DNA of 64,000 bases. Source: Deltaproteobacteria bacterium. GTDB taxonomy: Bacteria; Myxococcota_A; Polyangia; Polyangiales; Houyiibacteriaceae. Of the stretch, positions 1 to 11,203 are shown one piece after another (the first letter of the stretch is position 1; each line of letters opens with the position of its first letter). The notes under the pieces were generated by a model. It was not told where the DNA came from and made no database searches. It worked only from the letters and a program-made list of their open reading frames with translations. The stretch spans positions 1 to 64,000 of the forward strand of contig JAEPMI010000010.1 in NCBI GenBank assembly GCA_017644045.1, given 5' to 3'. The position numbers and the translations under genes are program-made.

Positions 1-77
1 GACTCCGACTCCGACTCCGACTCCGACTCCGACTCCGACTCCGACTCCGACTCCGACTCCGACTCCGACTCCGACTC
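1..77. repeat. GACTCC hexanucleotide tandem repeat
   Basis: The window opens with about 12.8 uninterrupted copies of GACTCC. The array may extend past the left edge. In the frame of the minus-strand lipoprotein gene it encodes alternating Glu-Ser at that protein's C-terminal end. Because the unit is six bases, copy-number slippage would change tail length without a frameshift. Confidence 0.95.
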
Positions 78-902
78 GGGCGCGGGGCTCATGGGGCCGG
101 GCTCGGCGGCGAGGAGCGCGCGATACTCGCGGAGGCGTCGCTGGTAGGGGCGCGGATCCCGCGCGACTTCGATCGCCCGCTCGAACGCCGCTTCGGCCTG
201 CTCCGGTCGACCCAGCTCGTGCAGGAGGATCGCGCGACCCACGTGCGCCGCAGCGAAGCGCGGGCGCAGCCGGTTGACCACCTCGTAGGTCTCGAGGGCC
301 GCCTCGAAGTCGTGCGCGTTCACCTGCGTCGCCGCGAGCCCGAGGTGGAGCTCCACCGACTCCGGGTAGCGCTCGAGGGCGCTGAGGTACGCGTCTGCCG
401 CTCCCTCCGGATCGCCGGACTCGTGGCGGGCGATCGCCAGCGCCTTCCAGGTCTCGAGGTGCTCGGGGTCGAGCGCGACGGCCCGTTCGAGCGGAGCCAC
501 CGCAGCTTCCGCCTGGCCCCAGCGGAGGAGCCGGGTGCCCATCACGCGGTGGGGATAGGCGTCGTCGGGTGCCCGAGCGATCGCACGCTCGTAGCTCTGC
601 AGCGCGTCGTCGTACTCCCGCTCGATCTCGTGGGTGAAGCCCACCTCGACCACCGGCCGCGGGTCGGTCGGACGAATGGCTGCCGCGCGCTCGAACGCCT
701 CGCGCGCTCGCGCCGGACGTTCCGCGAGGAGCTCGGCCTTCGCGAGCCGGATCCACGCCCGGGCGTCGTTCGGTGCCGCGTTCGCCGCCTCGCGGTAGAA
801 GCGCGCACCCTCCTCGAAGTCACCGCGCGCCATCGCCCGGCGTCCGCGGCGCACCGACGCCGGTGCGCACGCGACCAGGAGCGCCAGCAGCACCAGCGCC
901 AT
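1..902 (-). CDS. TPR-repeat lipoprotein with Ser-Glu tail (partial, 3' end outside window)
   Basis: The protein starts at an ATG at 902 with a short lipoprotein signal (MALVLLALLVAC, Cys at about 12). It then runs through back-to-back tetratricopeptide-like helical pairs. Recognisable TPR cores include GARFYREAANAAPNDARAWI and AFERAAAIRPTDPRPVVEVG. After about residue 270 it becomes an uninterrupted Ser-Glu dipeptide tail encoded by the GACTCC array. No stop is reached before the window edge. TPR lipoproteins of this sort usually act as envelope scaffolds, but nothing here names a partner. An acidic Ser-Glu tail is unusual for the family. Confidence 0.8.
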   Translation of the reverse strand, partial: MALVLLALLVACAPASVRRGRRAMARGDFEEGARFYREAANAAPNDARAWIRLAKAELLAERPARAREAFERAAAIRPTDPRPVVEVGFTHEIEREYDDALQSYERAIARAPDDAYPHRVMGTRLLRWGQAEAAVAPLERAVALDPEHLETWKALAIARHESGDPEGAADAYLSALERYPESVELHLGLAATQVNAHDFEAALETYEVVNRLRPRFAAAHVGRAILLHELGRPEQAEAAFERAIEVARDPRPYQRRLREYRALLAAEPGPMSPAPESESESESESESESESESESESESE

Positions 903-956
903 GGCCCCGCGTGCTTGTGCTTGACGTGGCCCCCGCGCGCTCCGAGGATCCCGCGC

Positions 957-1238
957 ATGGACGCAAGCACGCTCGCCCAGATTCTGGAAGCCGCCGACGG
1001 AGTGACCGGTGGTGGGAGCCGCTACGAGGTCGCGGACGATCATCGAGCCACGTTCTACCTCGGTCGGCCGGGTCAGGCGATGGAAGCTCGAGAGGTCTCG
1101 ACCATCGAGCTCGGCGAGGGCTTCGTGGCCATCACCCGCCGCGAGGACGAAGGCACGCTCTACGCGCCGGTCGAGTCCGTCGCCGCGCTCCACGTTCGCA
1201 AGGCCAAGACCGAAGAGGGACGCCGAACTGGCTTCTGA
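957..1238 (+). CDS. Small hypothetical protein
   Basis: This is a 93-residue protein from the ATG at 957 (MDASTLAQILEAADGV). The long open frame further upstream is opposite the TPR lipoprotein and is not counted. There is no signal peptide or membrane segment. It is mostly short beta-like stretches (STIELGEGFVAITRR) and ends in a basic tail. It stops only four bases before the probable TTG start of the sigma-54 activator, so the two are likely co-transcribed. I do not recognise a family. A small regulator or partner of the activator is possible from position alone. Confidence 0.55.
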   Translation: MDASTLAQILEAADGVTGGGSRYEVADDHRATFYLGRPGQAMEAREVSTIELGEGFVAITRREDEGTLYAPVESVAALHVRKAKTEEGRRTGF

Positions 1239-1242
1239 GGGT

Positions 1243-2637
1243 TTGGCCGACGCGGCGGCGCTTCCCCAGGTGCTGGTCTGCGACGACGAGCGGACCCTGC
1301 GGGAGATGCTCCGGGTGCTGGTGCGTCGCGCCGGCTTCACGCCCACCGTGGTCGACGGCGTCACGGCCGCGCGCGAAGCTCTGAGCTCGCGCGACACGCC
1401 CTTCGACGCGGTGATCACGGATCTCATGATGCCGGACGGCAGCGGCATCGACGTGCTCGAGTCCGCCAAGGCACGGAGCGAGGCAACACAGGTGGTCGTG
1501 ATCACCGCGCACGCGACGACCGAGCGCGCCGTCGAGGCGATGCGCAAGGGGGCCTACGACTACATCGAGAAGCCCTTCGACAACCTGGTCCTCCTCGCCA
1601 CCCTCGAGAAGGCCCTGGAGAAGGGGGCCGTCATCGGAGAGAACCGGCGGCTCCGGGACGCGATCGAAGGCCGCGACCGTGGGATGATCGGGACCAGCCG
1701 AGCGATGCGCGAGCTTCGCGACATGCTCGCCCGCGCGGCCAACGCGCCGACCAGCACCCTGATCACCGGGGAGAGCGGAACCGGCAAGGAGCTCGCGGCG
1801 CGCGCGCTGCACGACTGGGGCAGCCGTCGTGACGGCCCCTTCATCGTCGTGAACTGCGGAGCCCTCCCCGAGAACCTGATGGAGAGCGAGCTCTTCGGAC
1901 ACGTGAAGGGGGCGTTCACGGGAGCGAACGCGGCCAAGGAAGGGCTGATCCCGGCAGCGTCGGGCGGAACGCTCTTCCTCGACGAGATCGGCGAGCTCCC
2001 GCTCTCGCTCCAGGTGAAGCTCCTCCGCGTGCTCCAGGAGCGGAAGGTGCGTCCGGTTGGCGGCTCGGAGGAAGTGGGGGTCGACGTCCGCGTCGTCGCT
2101 GCCACGAACCGGGACCTCGAGAGCGAAGTCGACGAGGGAAGCTTCCGGGAGGACCTCTTCTATCGGCTGAACGTCATCCGGGTGCGCATCCCGCCGCTCC
2201 GCGAGCGCCCGGAGGACATCCGGCCGCTCGCCCAACACCTGCTCGAGAAGCACTCCGCGCTCCAGGCACGGCGACGCACCCTCTCCGACGAGGCGATGGA
2301 CTGGCTCGTTCGCCAGCCCTTCCCCGGCAACATCCGAGAGCTCGAGAACCGCATCGAGCGGGCCGTCGCCCTGAGCACCGGCGAGCGGATCGAGCTCGCG
2401 GACATTCGCCCCGAGGGAGGCGGCTCGTCGGCAGAGCTCGTCGCCGCGCCGCCGATCGGCGAGGGCTTCGACCTCGAGGCCCACCTGGCAGCGGTGGAGC
2501 GCGCCGTGCTCTTCCGCGCGCTCGAGGCCAGCGGCGGTGTCCGCAAGCGAGCTGCCGAGCTGCTCGGCATGACCTTCCGCCAGTTCCGTTACCGCCTGGC
2601 CAAGCACGAGGATGACCCCGACGATTCCGTCGAGTAA
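1243..2637 (+). CDS. pilR: PilR-like NtrC-family sigma-54-dependent response regulator
   Basis: This transcription activator opens sigma-54 promoters using ATP. The receiver domain spans about residues 9-125, with phospho-acceptor Asp60 in AVITDLMMPDG. The AAA+ domain (about 145-385) has Walker A GESGTGKE near 176, the sigma-54 contact loop GAFTGA near 224 and Walker B GTLFLDEIGE near 243. A Fis-type HTH closes the protein. I chose TTG 1243 because it follows a GAGG Shine-Dalgarno directly after the upstream gene; GTG 1270 is the alternative. It lies just upstream of two pilin genes, the second with a perfect sigma-54 promoter, hence PilR by context. No PilS sensor kinase is adjacent. Confidence 0.85.
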   Translation: MADAAALPQVLVCDDERTLREMLRVLVRRAGFTPTVVDGVTAAREALSSRDTPFDAVITDLMMPDGSGIDVLESAKARSEATQVVVITAHATTERAVEAMRKGAYDYIEKPFDNLVLLATLEKALEKGAVIGENRRLRDAIEGRDRGMIGTSRAMRELRDMLARAANAPTSTLITGESGTGKELAARALHDWGSRRDGPFIVVNCGALPENLMESELFGHVKGAFTGANAAKEGLIPAASGGTLFLDEIGELPLSLQVKLLRVLQERKVRPVGGSEEVGVDVRVVAATNRDLESEVDEGSFREDLFYRLNVIRVRIPPLRERPEDIRPLAQHLLEKHSALQARRRTLSDEAMDWLVRQPFPGNIRELENRIERAVALSTGERIELADIRPEGGGSSAELVAAPPIGEGFDLEAHLAAVERAVLFRALEASGGVRKRAAELLGMTFRQFRYRLAKHEDDPDDSVE

Positions 2638-2670
2638 TCTTGCGGTACACTTCCTGCCTCACGGAACCAC

Positions 2671-3213
2671 ATGCACCGCACTCCTCCTGCCTCATCGAGG
2701 TCCCTCGCAGGGTTCACGCTCATCGAGCTCATGATCGTCGTCGCGATCGTCGGCGTCCTCGCCGCGATCGCCATCCCCGCCTTCTCGCAGTACATCCACA
2801 AGGCGCGAATGGCCGAGTCCGTGTCGTTCCTGGCGGACATCAAGGCGCGGCAGGAGGCCTACAAGGCCGAGTTCGGCCAGTTCGCCAACCTGAGCCCGGA
2901 TCTCAATACCTACACGCCCGCGACCCTGCCCACGGGGGGAGACAAGGTCGGTTGGCCCGTGGCGGCCACGATCCCGAACTGGGTGCAGCTCGGCGCACAG
3001 CTCGACGCCCCCACCCGCTTCCAATACGCGGTGATCGCTGGAATCCCCGGTGGGGCGACGGCCCCGCCGGCCGTGTACAACCTGCCCGCCACCGACTTCT
3101 GGTTCGTGGCGCGGGCGCAGGGCGATCTCGATGGGGATGGGGAGACGGTCCTCGTCGAAGCCCTCTCCCATCGCAGCGGCATCTGGATCTCCCAGCCCGG
3201 TGGCTGGGAGTGA
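2671..3213 (+). CDS. Type IV pilin-like protein
   Basis: This 180-residue prepilin has a short leader ending in Gly14 ahead of Phe15. The hydrophobic N-terminal helix follows ([20 protein letters not shown]) with the invariant Glu at mature +5. PilD-type peptidase would cleave and methylate it. The globular domain carries a GDLDGDG loop near the C-terminus, also present in the next pilin genes. Unlike the major pilin, the gene starts only 33 bases after the PilR-like gene and has no sigma-54 box of its own, so it probably shares the upstream promoter. It could be a minor pilin or an alternative major subunit. Confidence 0.88.
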   Translation: MHRTPPASSRSLAGFTLIELMIVVAIVGVLAAIAIPAFSQYIHKARMAESVSFLADIKARQEAYKAEFGQFANLSPDLNTYTPATLPTGGDKVGWPVAATIPNWVQLGAQLDAPTRFQYAVIAGIPGGATAPPAVYNLPATDFWFVARAQGDLDGDGETVLVEALSHRSGIWISQPGGWE

Positions 3214-3226
3214 CAATTTTTGTCAC
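3210..3226. promoter_or_regulatory. Palindromic upstream activator site candidate for pilA
   Basis: GTGACAATTTTTGTCAC is a perfect 7-bp inverted repeat around TTT. Its centre is about 97 bases upstream of the start predicted from the -24/-12 element, where NtrC-family activators normally bind. Each arm contains TGTC, the core of described PilR sites in Pseudomonas. It begins on the stop codon of the first pilin. The stem is too AT-rich and short to look like a terminator. Confidence 0.5.
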
Positions 3227-3288
3227 CGCGCCCGACGAGATTCGTCGCTTTTCGGCTCCCACGGTTGAATTCCGCCGCATTTGAAGGC

Positions 3289-3304
3289 TGGCACCCCGAT
3301 TGCA
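3289..3304 (+). promoter_or_regulatory. Sigma-54 -24/-12 promoter of pilA
   Basis: TGGCACCCCGATTGCA matches the sigma-54 consensus TGGCAC-N5-TTGCA at every position. Transcription would start near 3315, about 50 bases before the pilA ATG. A sigma-54 activator gene lies 650 bases upstream. Confidence 0.9.
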
Positions 3305-3365
3305 GTAGCTTGGGACAGAAAGCCCCGAGCCACCCTCGGCCAGCCCTCAACAGGAGAAAACAACC

Positions 3366-3965
3366 ATGATGTCCAAGCTGATGCGCAAGCGCAGGAACAA
3401 CGAGGGCTTCACCCTCATCGAGCTCATGATCGTCGTCGCCATCATCGGCGTCCTCGCGGCCATCGCGATTCCGGCGTTCCTCAACTACGTGAAGCGCTCC
3501 AAGACCTCGGAGGCGCCCGCGAACCTGAAGGCGCTCTTCACCGGCGCAGCGACCTACTACACCTCGGAGCAGACGGCCCAGGCCCTCATCGCCCGTGGCG
3601 CCGCGACCGCGAACAACACGCGTTGCACCGTCCTCGGCGCTTCCACTCCGACCACCCCCTCGGACCAGAAGCACACCCTCCAGTGGACCGGTACCGCCGC
3701 TTGGATCAACTCCTTCCGCGACCTCAACTGGCAGGTCTCCGACCCCATCTACTACCAGTACACCATCGTCTCGACCCCGACCGGCGCAGCCGCGGGTGCG
3801 TGTGGCGACGGCACCGCGATCGGTGGTCAGGTCTACACCTTCCAGGCCACCGGTGACCTCGACGGCGACACCCAGACCAGCCTCTTCGAGCTCGCTGCTG
3901 GTGTCGATGACGGCAACGCGCTCTATCGCAACGCCGCCCTCTTCACCCAGAACGTGCTCGAGTAG
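3366..3965 (+). CDS. pilA: Major type IV pilin PilA
   Basis: This 199-residue prepilin has a basic leader ([14 protein letters not shown]) cut after Gly14. It is followed by the canonical [20 protein letters not shown] helix with Glu at mature +5. The globular part holds two Cys (near 84 and 140) that could form a disulfide, and a GDLDGDT loop near residue 160. A strong Shine-Dalgarno (AGGAGA) precedes the ATG. The gene stands alone between a consensus sigma-54 promoter and a perfect hairpin terminator, as expected for a highly expressed pilus subunit. It is the best candidate in the window for the structural pilin of twitching motility and DNA or surface interaction. Confidence 0.93.
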   Translation: MMSKLMRKRRNNEGFTLIELMIVVAIIGVLAAIAIPAFLNYVKRSKTSEAPANLKALFTGAATYYTSEQTAQALIARGAATANNTRCTVLGASTPTTPSDQKHTLQWTGTAAWINSFRDLNWQVSDPIYYQYTIVSTPTGAAAGACGDGTAIGGQVYTFQATGDLDGDTQTSLFELAAGVDDGNALYRNAALFTQNVLE

Positions 3966-3992
3966 GCCTCCCGCCTTCGTCTGAAGTGCTAG

Positions 3993-4022
3993 AAAGGGGA
4001 CGTCGTTCGCGGCGTCCCCTTT
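3993..4022 (+). terminator. Rho-independent-type terminator after pilA
   Basis: This is a perfect 10-bp stem (AAAGGGGACG pairing with CGTCCCCTTT) with a 10-base loop, 28 bases after the pilA stop. The stem ends in a short T run. It would insulate pilA from the TPR gene that starts 12 bases later. Confidence 0.85.
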
Positions 4023-4033
4023 CGCATTCCGTC

Positions 4034-4927
4034 ATGAGTCGTGCCCTCGCCGTTCTCTTGCTCGTCGTCTCGGCCGCCGGGACCGTCGAGCTGCGTGCGT
4101 CCGCGGCCTCTCATCTGCGCGAGACTCGCCGCTACGATCCCCGCAGCTTCGTGCCCGATCCGGACATGCTCCCGGTGCTCTCGCTCGGCTACGACCGGGC
4201 GCTGGCCGACCTGCTCTGGATGCGCGCGTTGGTCTACCTGGGCGAGGAGTTCGAGCACCGCGAGGGTGCCAACGCGGTCTTCGACCACACGGACGCGATC
4301 CTCGCGCTCGATCCCGACTTCAAGGCCGCCTACTGGTGGATCGGGGTCACCGGGACCTACCGAGCCGGGGAGGTGTCGGTCGACGACTACCTGCGCACCC
4401 TCGACTACCTTCGCCGGGCGGCCGAGCGCTTCCCCGACGATCCCGAGGTCCGTTGGGACCTCGGCGCGATGATGGTCTACGACCAACCGCGCGAGCTCCG
4501 GGAGGGGCAGCCGGAGCTGAGCGAGCGGATCGAGCTCGAAGGGCTGGAGCACGTCGAGTACGCGGCGGTGCACGATGCGGCGCCGCCGTGGGTGCTCTTC
4601 ACCGCGACCACCAAGCGCTACCAGCTCGGTCAGACCGAGCAGGCGCTGACCCGGCTGCGAGAGCTGGTCGGTCTCGTCGAGGACCCCGACATTCGCCAGG
4701 GCCTCGAGCTGCGGATCCTCCAGCTCCAGACGGAGTCGGCTGGCCTCCTCCGGGACGCGGAGCTCGAGCACCTCGAGCGCCGCCATCGGGCGACCTATCC
4801 ATGGGTCCCGCTGGGGCTCTGGATCCTCGTCGACGACCCGGCCGCGGACCCCGACGGCTTGATGGGCGAATCCGGCGACGCCATGCTCCCCGCTCCCGAT
4901 GGCACCCAGCAAGACGCGAGCGATTGA
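4034..4927 (+). CDS. Exported TPR-like protein in the pilin cluster
   Basis: This 297-residue protein starts at ATG 4034 with a signal-anchor-like segment (MSRALAVLLLVVSAAG). An open frame from 3986 would begin inside the pilA terminator and is rejected. The rest is helical with TPR-like pairs (ALVYLGEEFEHREGANAVFD, YLRRAAERFPDDPEVRWDLG). Its gene overlaps the following pilin-like gene by 29 bases, so the two are probably translated together. Its placement suggests an accessory role in pilus assembly or pilin handling. The function is not established by the sequence. Confidence 0.7.
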   Translation: MSRALAVLLLVVSAAGTVELRASAASHLRETRRYDPRSFVPDPDMLPVLSLGYDRALADLLWMRALVYLGEEFEHREGANAVFDHTDAILALDPDFKAAYWWIGVTGTYRAGEVSVDDYLRTLDYLRRAAERFPDDPEVRWDLGAMMVYDQPRELREGQPELSERIELEGLEHVEYAAVHDAAPPWVLFTATTKRYQLGQTEQALTRLRELVGLVEDPDIRQGLELRILQLQTESAGLLRDAELEHLERRHRATYPWVPLGLWILVDDPAADPDGLMGESGDAMLPAPDGTQQDASD

Positions 4928-5444
4928 GGGCCTGACCCTCGTGGAGACGGCGATCGTCGTCTGCGTGGTCGGTAGCGTCCTCGCGATCTTCGTCCCGACC
5001 TTCCTCGATCACCTGCGGACGTCGAAGGTCGAGGAGCCGCCACTCCTCCTCGACGAGCTCTTCGAGCGAACGAAGACCTACTACGAGCAGCGGCAGGGCG
5101 AGGAGCGGTGGTGCCTACCAGGCCAGGCGGGCCCCGCGCCGGCCGACACCTCGCAAGACCCTGCCCCGCACGACTTCACGGGCTCGGGCGCGCCGGGCCG
5201 CGAGACCTTCGAGGCCATCGGCTTCGAGACCGAACGCCCCATCCGCTACCGGTACGAGCTGATCCCTCGGCGTGCGGGCTGCGGTGTGGACCTCGAACCC
5301 GGCCACATTCTCTTCACCGTCCGCGCCACGGGCGACCTGGACGGTGACGGTGTGGAGTCGACCTACGAGCGCCGCGCCACCGTCGACGACGACGGACGGG
5401 TCATCCCGTCCGGCATCCTCTACGTCGACCACCCCATCGAGTAG
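4899..5444 (+). CDS. Divergent pilin-like (minor pilin/pseudopilin) protein
   Basis: This 181-residue protein has a class III prepilin N-terminus. Gly11 precedes Leu12, and the LTLVETAIVVCVVGSVLAIF helix carries Glu at mature +5. The helix differs from the two upstream pilins, which share [12 protein letters not shown]. The C-terminal half keeps the GDLDGDG loop seen in both. Several Cys in the globular region could pair. The gene overlaps the TPR gene by 29 bases, which argues for a dedicated partner pair, and it ends four bases before the convergent kinase gene. A minor pilin at the pilus tip is the likeliest role. Confidence 0.8.
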   Translation: MAPSKTRAIEGLTLVETAIVVCVVGSVLAIFVPTFLDHLRTSKVEEPPLLLDELFERTKTYYEQRQGEERWCLPGQAGPAPADTSQDPAPHDFTGSGAPGRETFEAIGFETERPIRYRYELIPRRAGCGVDLEPGHILFTVRATGDLDGDGVESTYERRATVDDDGRVIPSGILYVDHPIE

Positions 5445-5448
5445 CCGC

Positions 5449-8106
<2,658 letters not shown>

Positions 8107-8195
8107 CGCGATCCTCGCGTATCCCCGAAAGGGAGCTCAATAAGCCCGGCGTGTTGGGGTCGCCCGAATGGCGTTCCCGGCCGAGAAATCGGCGC

Positions 8196-8225
8196 ACTGT
8201 ACCCACGCTGCGCAGAAGGGGTCAA
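8196..8225 (-). promoter_or_regulatory. Possible sigma-70-type promoter of the PEGA kinase gene
   Basis: On the minus strand TTGACC and TACAGT are separated by 18 bases, about 90 bases upstream of the kinase start. This is the only clear element in the 300-base gene-free stretch 8107-8406. I see no terminator, repeat or small ORF there. Confidence 0.35.
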
Positions 8226-8406
8226 GGGGCACCCTCGCCTGCGCCGATCCGGTGAATTGACTTCGTTTTCAGAGGAATCCTCACGTCCTGGCTCCGGGGA
8301 ACGGAACGATCGGTCCGACGCACGACGTCCCCGCTCCCTTGGCTCCATTCTGCCCAAATCCGCGGATTCGCGAAAGAAGCGCGCGCAGGGTGACAGGATC
8401 GACCCC

Positions 8407-11058
8407 TCACTCACCGGGGACGCCGGCATCGGGAGCGGTGAAACGCGGGGGACCATCGCCGTCCTTGAAGTACCGGACCCGGGTGTCCTGCATTCGGTAC
8501 CAGTGCATGTACGGTCGGGGCTCGACGTTCGGGAAGAGCACCTCCGCCGCCGGTCGCTCCTCCGCGAGGAGCGCGATCGCCTCGTGCGGCGCCAGTGGTC
8601 GCTCGTAGCTGTCCGGGGCCACGGTCTGCTCCTCGACCGAGAACGCCAGGCGGACCCCTTCGGGTAGCCCGATGGCGTCCTCGATGCCGGCCGCGCTCAG
8701 CGCGCCCTCGAGCGAGCCGGGCGGCCCCTCCACGTAGAGGAGGAAACCGTCGCGGTCGACGCCGATCGCGGCACCGTCGTTGGGCCCAGGCGCCTCGCCA
8801 CGAAGCACGACCGCGGCCCCCTCGGGCGGCCGACCCACCCCCCAGCGCCGTCCGACGGTCTCGAGCCCGGAGAAGAGCGCGAGCGGGCCGCTCGTCATGG
8901 CGCGGGCCCCGGCGAGGTAGCCGAGCGCTCGCTCCTGGTCGTCACGCGCGACGGGCGCCGGCACCGCGCGACCGGGATCGATCCGCACCAGCCACGTCCG
9001 TGCATCGCCCTCGCCCATCGAGGCGCGCGCGAAGGCGTGGGGCCAGCCGGCGTGCGGGAGGCCCGACGTGTCGAAGGCGATGCCCCCCGCCAGCGCAGGC
9101 CCCGGAAGTGTGGGCTTGAGCGTCAGGTAGAAGAAGTCGCGACCGTCCCGGCGGATGTACCGCGGGAAGCGCATCGGCGACATCGTCCGAGCGAGGAGCC
9201 GGCCACGCGCGATCCATCCGCGAGCCCCACCCACCGGGACCTGGAACTCGCGCCCACCGCGCGGCGGGGTGTCGAGCGCCGGACGCTCCCCTTCGCGGAA
9301 GACGTCGTAGAACTCGAAGCCCGTATGGCGCTGGTTCATGTCGAGGTGCATCCCGCGAACGCAGCGCACCGCCAGCATCGCCTTCCCGAGCTCCTCGGCG
9401 CCCATGGACTTGCCCCAGAAGTACGCCATGAAGCCTTCTTCGGTCAGGCAGATGCCGGAGCGGTCGATGTAGACCTGCTCGTCGTCGCCCTGGGGCGCGG
9501 CTCCCCAGTACCAGCGACGCCACGGGTTCCACTCGTCGCCCTCGACCACGCTGGTGAGGTTCTGGCGGAACTCGACCATGTCGTCGGGGATCTGCTGGAG
9601 TGCCCAGCGCTCTTCGTAGTGGCGCACGCCCTCGGGTGGGTCGACCCAGGATCCCATCGCCACGTGGCCGTCCTGGTAGACCGCCACCGTCGCGGCCCAG
9701 GGCTTCGGCGGCAGGTAGTCGCGCCCTTCGCTACGCATGCCGAACTCGCCGTGGAGCGACTGGAAGCCACCGTTGAAGCCGGCGACCACCCGCTCGAGGG
9801 TCTCGGGGTCGCGTGGGATGCGACCCGGTCCGGTCTCGCCCGTCGCGCTCTCCGGCTCACGGGTTCCGGTCATCACGCGGAGCTGCACCTGCCGCGGGTC
9901 CCACGCGACGATGTACACCCGGGTGAAGGGCCGGTCCGGGTCGACCTGGAGGTAGGTCGTCACGAAGCCCGGAGGCGCGTTCGGATAGCTCGCCACGTAC
10001 GGGTCGTCCGAGACGGCGATCCACTCGCCCTCGCCTTCGGCCGGTCGACGCACGACCGGCGTGGCGGGCGCCGGAGGCCAGCCGAGGTCGGGGTCGGTCA
10101 CGGCCAGCTCGAGCCGCCGGCGCGCGACCTCTTCGTCCACGCCCTCGAGGCCCAGCTCGTCGGCGACCTCGGCCGCCGTGTCCGGCCCACCGACCACGCC
10201 GAACCAAGCGCGCTGGAGCGCGTCCTTGACCCCGAAGACCCGATGCTCGAGCCAAGCGATCGGCTCCGGGCCGACGAAGGACAGGTTCCGGACGGTGTCG
10301 ACCACCCAGGTGATCGTGCCGGGCATGCCCTTCTCCACCGGTCGCACCCGTACGCGCTCGGCGCCCTCGATGGGCTCGAGCTGCGCGGGGTCGATCACGA
10401 GTCGCGTCGGGGCGTCGTCGCCCTCCCCCGGCCCGAGGGTCGCCACCACGCGGCTTCCCTCCACACTCAGCTCGAGGGCATCACTGGCGGGGTCGAGCGA
10501 GTAGCGGCGTCGACCGAAGCCCGCGAAGCGACCGCTCTCCTGGAGGTTCGTGACCGCGTTCTGGAGGCGCGCCCGCGCCGGCCAGCCCTGGGTGACCCCG
10601 TCCGGTTCGCCGCCGAGGTCCAGGATGGTCACCGCATCGAAGCTCTCCCCGGCGCGGCTGGCGTAGACCGCATAGCGATCGCCTTCACCCATCAAGGTGG
10701 GCGTCTGTTCGTCCGCGCTGGACGTTCGCGTGAGGTTCCTCAGACGGCGGGTGTCGAGCACCTCACCGTCGCTCCCCAGCCTGGCCTCGACGTAGAAGAG
10801 GTCGGCGGGTCCCTCCACCTCGCGGCCCCGAAAGAGGATCGCGCCGAAGCCGAGCGCCCCCCCGCCGGGGCCGAATGGCACGACACCAGCGGGGTCGACG
10901 GCCACCTCGTCCTCCAGCGCTTCCGCCAGCGATTCGGCCAGCGAGCCCGCGTCGCCGTAGTCCGACGCGCGCGCGACGATGGTCACCAGCAGGATGACCC
11001 CCGCCGTGGTGAGCAGGCTCCAGCGCCTGCGGACGAACGTGCCCAGTCGCGCCCTCAC
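8407..11058 (-). CDS. Large exported protein with phosphodiester-glycosidase (NAGPA/DUF2233)-like domain
   Basis: This 883-residue protein has an N-terminal signal-anchor (SLLTTAGVILLVTIVARA). A beta-rich N-terminal half is followed by a region resembling the phosphodiester glycosidase fold. That region includes VVAGFNGGFQSLHGEFGM, which matches the conserved Asn-Gly-Gly loop of NAGPA-type enzymes, and a later AVRCVRGMHLDMNQRHTGFE with the Asp-x-Asn element. Enzymes with this fold cleave sugar-phosphodiester bonds in wall or capsule polymers. The protein is much longer than the single domain and I cannot assign the N-terminal part. It is probably periplasmic or surface-exposed. Confidence 0.6.
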   Translation of the reverse strand: MRARLGTFVRRRWSLLTTAGVILLVTIVARASDYGDAGSLAESLAEALEDEVAVDPAGVVPFGPGGGALGFGAILFRGREVEGPADLFYVEARLGSDGEVLDTRRLRNLTRTSSADEQTPTLMGEGDRYAVYASRAGESFDAVTILDLGGEPDGVTQGWPARARLQNAVTNLQESGRFAGFGRRRYSLDPASDALELSVEGSRVVATLGPGEGDDAPTRLVIDPAQLEPIEGAERVRVRPVEKGMPGTITWVVDTVRNLSFVGPEPIAWLEHRVFGVKDALQRAWFGVVGGPDTAAEVADELGLEGVDEEVARRRLELAVTDPDLGWPPAPATPVVRRPAEGEGEWIAVSDDPYVASYPNAPPGFVTTYLQVDPDRPFTRVYIVAWDPRQVQLRVMTGTREPESATGETGPGRIPRDPETLERVVAGFNGGFQSLHGEFGMRSEGRDYLPPKPWAATVAVYQDGHVAMGSWVDPPEGVRHYEERWALQQIPDDMVEFRQNLTSVVEGDEWNPWRRWYWGAAPQGDDEQVYIDRSGICLTEEGFMAYFWGKSMGAEELGKAMLAVRCVRGMHLDMNQRHTGFEFYDVFREGERPALDTPPRGGREFQVPVGGARGWIARGRLLARTMSPMRFPRYIRRDGRDFFYLTLKPTLPGPALAGGIAFDTSGLPHAGWPHAFARASMGEGDARTWLVRIDPGRAVPAPVARDDQERALGYLAGARAMTSGPLALFSGLETVGRRWGVGRPPEGAAVVLRGEAPGPNDGAAIGVDRDGFLLYVEGPPGSLEGALSAAGIEDAIGLPEGVRLAFSVEEQTVAPDSYERPLAPHEAIALLAEERPAAEVLFPNVEPRPYMHWYRMQDTRVRYFKDGDGPPRFTAPDAGVPGE

Positions 11059-11203
11059 GGCGACGTGCTAGCACGTCGACCGTTCGGAGCACGGCGAGCG
11101 TCGCTCGCTCCGTACTACTGGTGTGTGCCATCCGGCGAGAGGCTCTGCTATGAGGCGGGGCTCGGCCCTTGGGCCCAAGGCCGGACTTGGAGAAAACGTC
11201 CCG

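Noticed and set aside
1-77. CRISPR-like array
   Set aside because: The unit is six bases without spacers and is in frame in a coding region.
3986-4033. An earlier ATG for the TPR gene after pilA
   Set aside because: It would place the start codon inside the perfect pilA terminator hairpin; ATG 4034 gives a proper signal segment.
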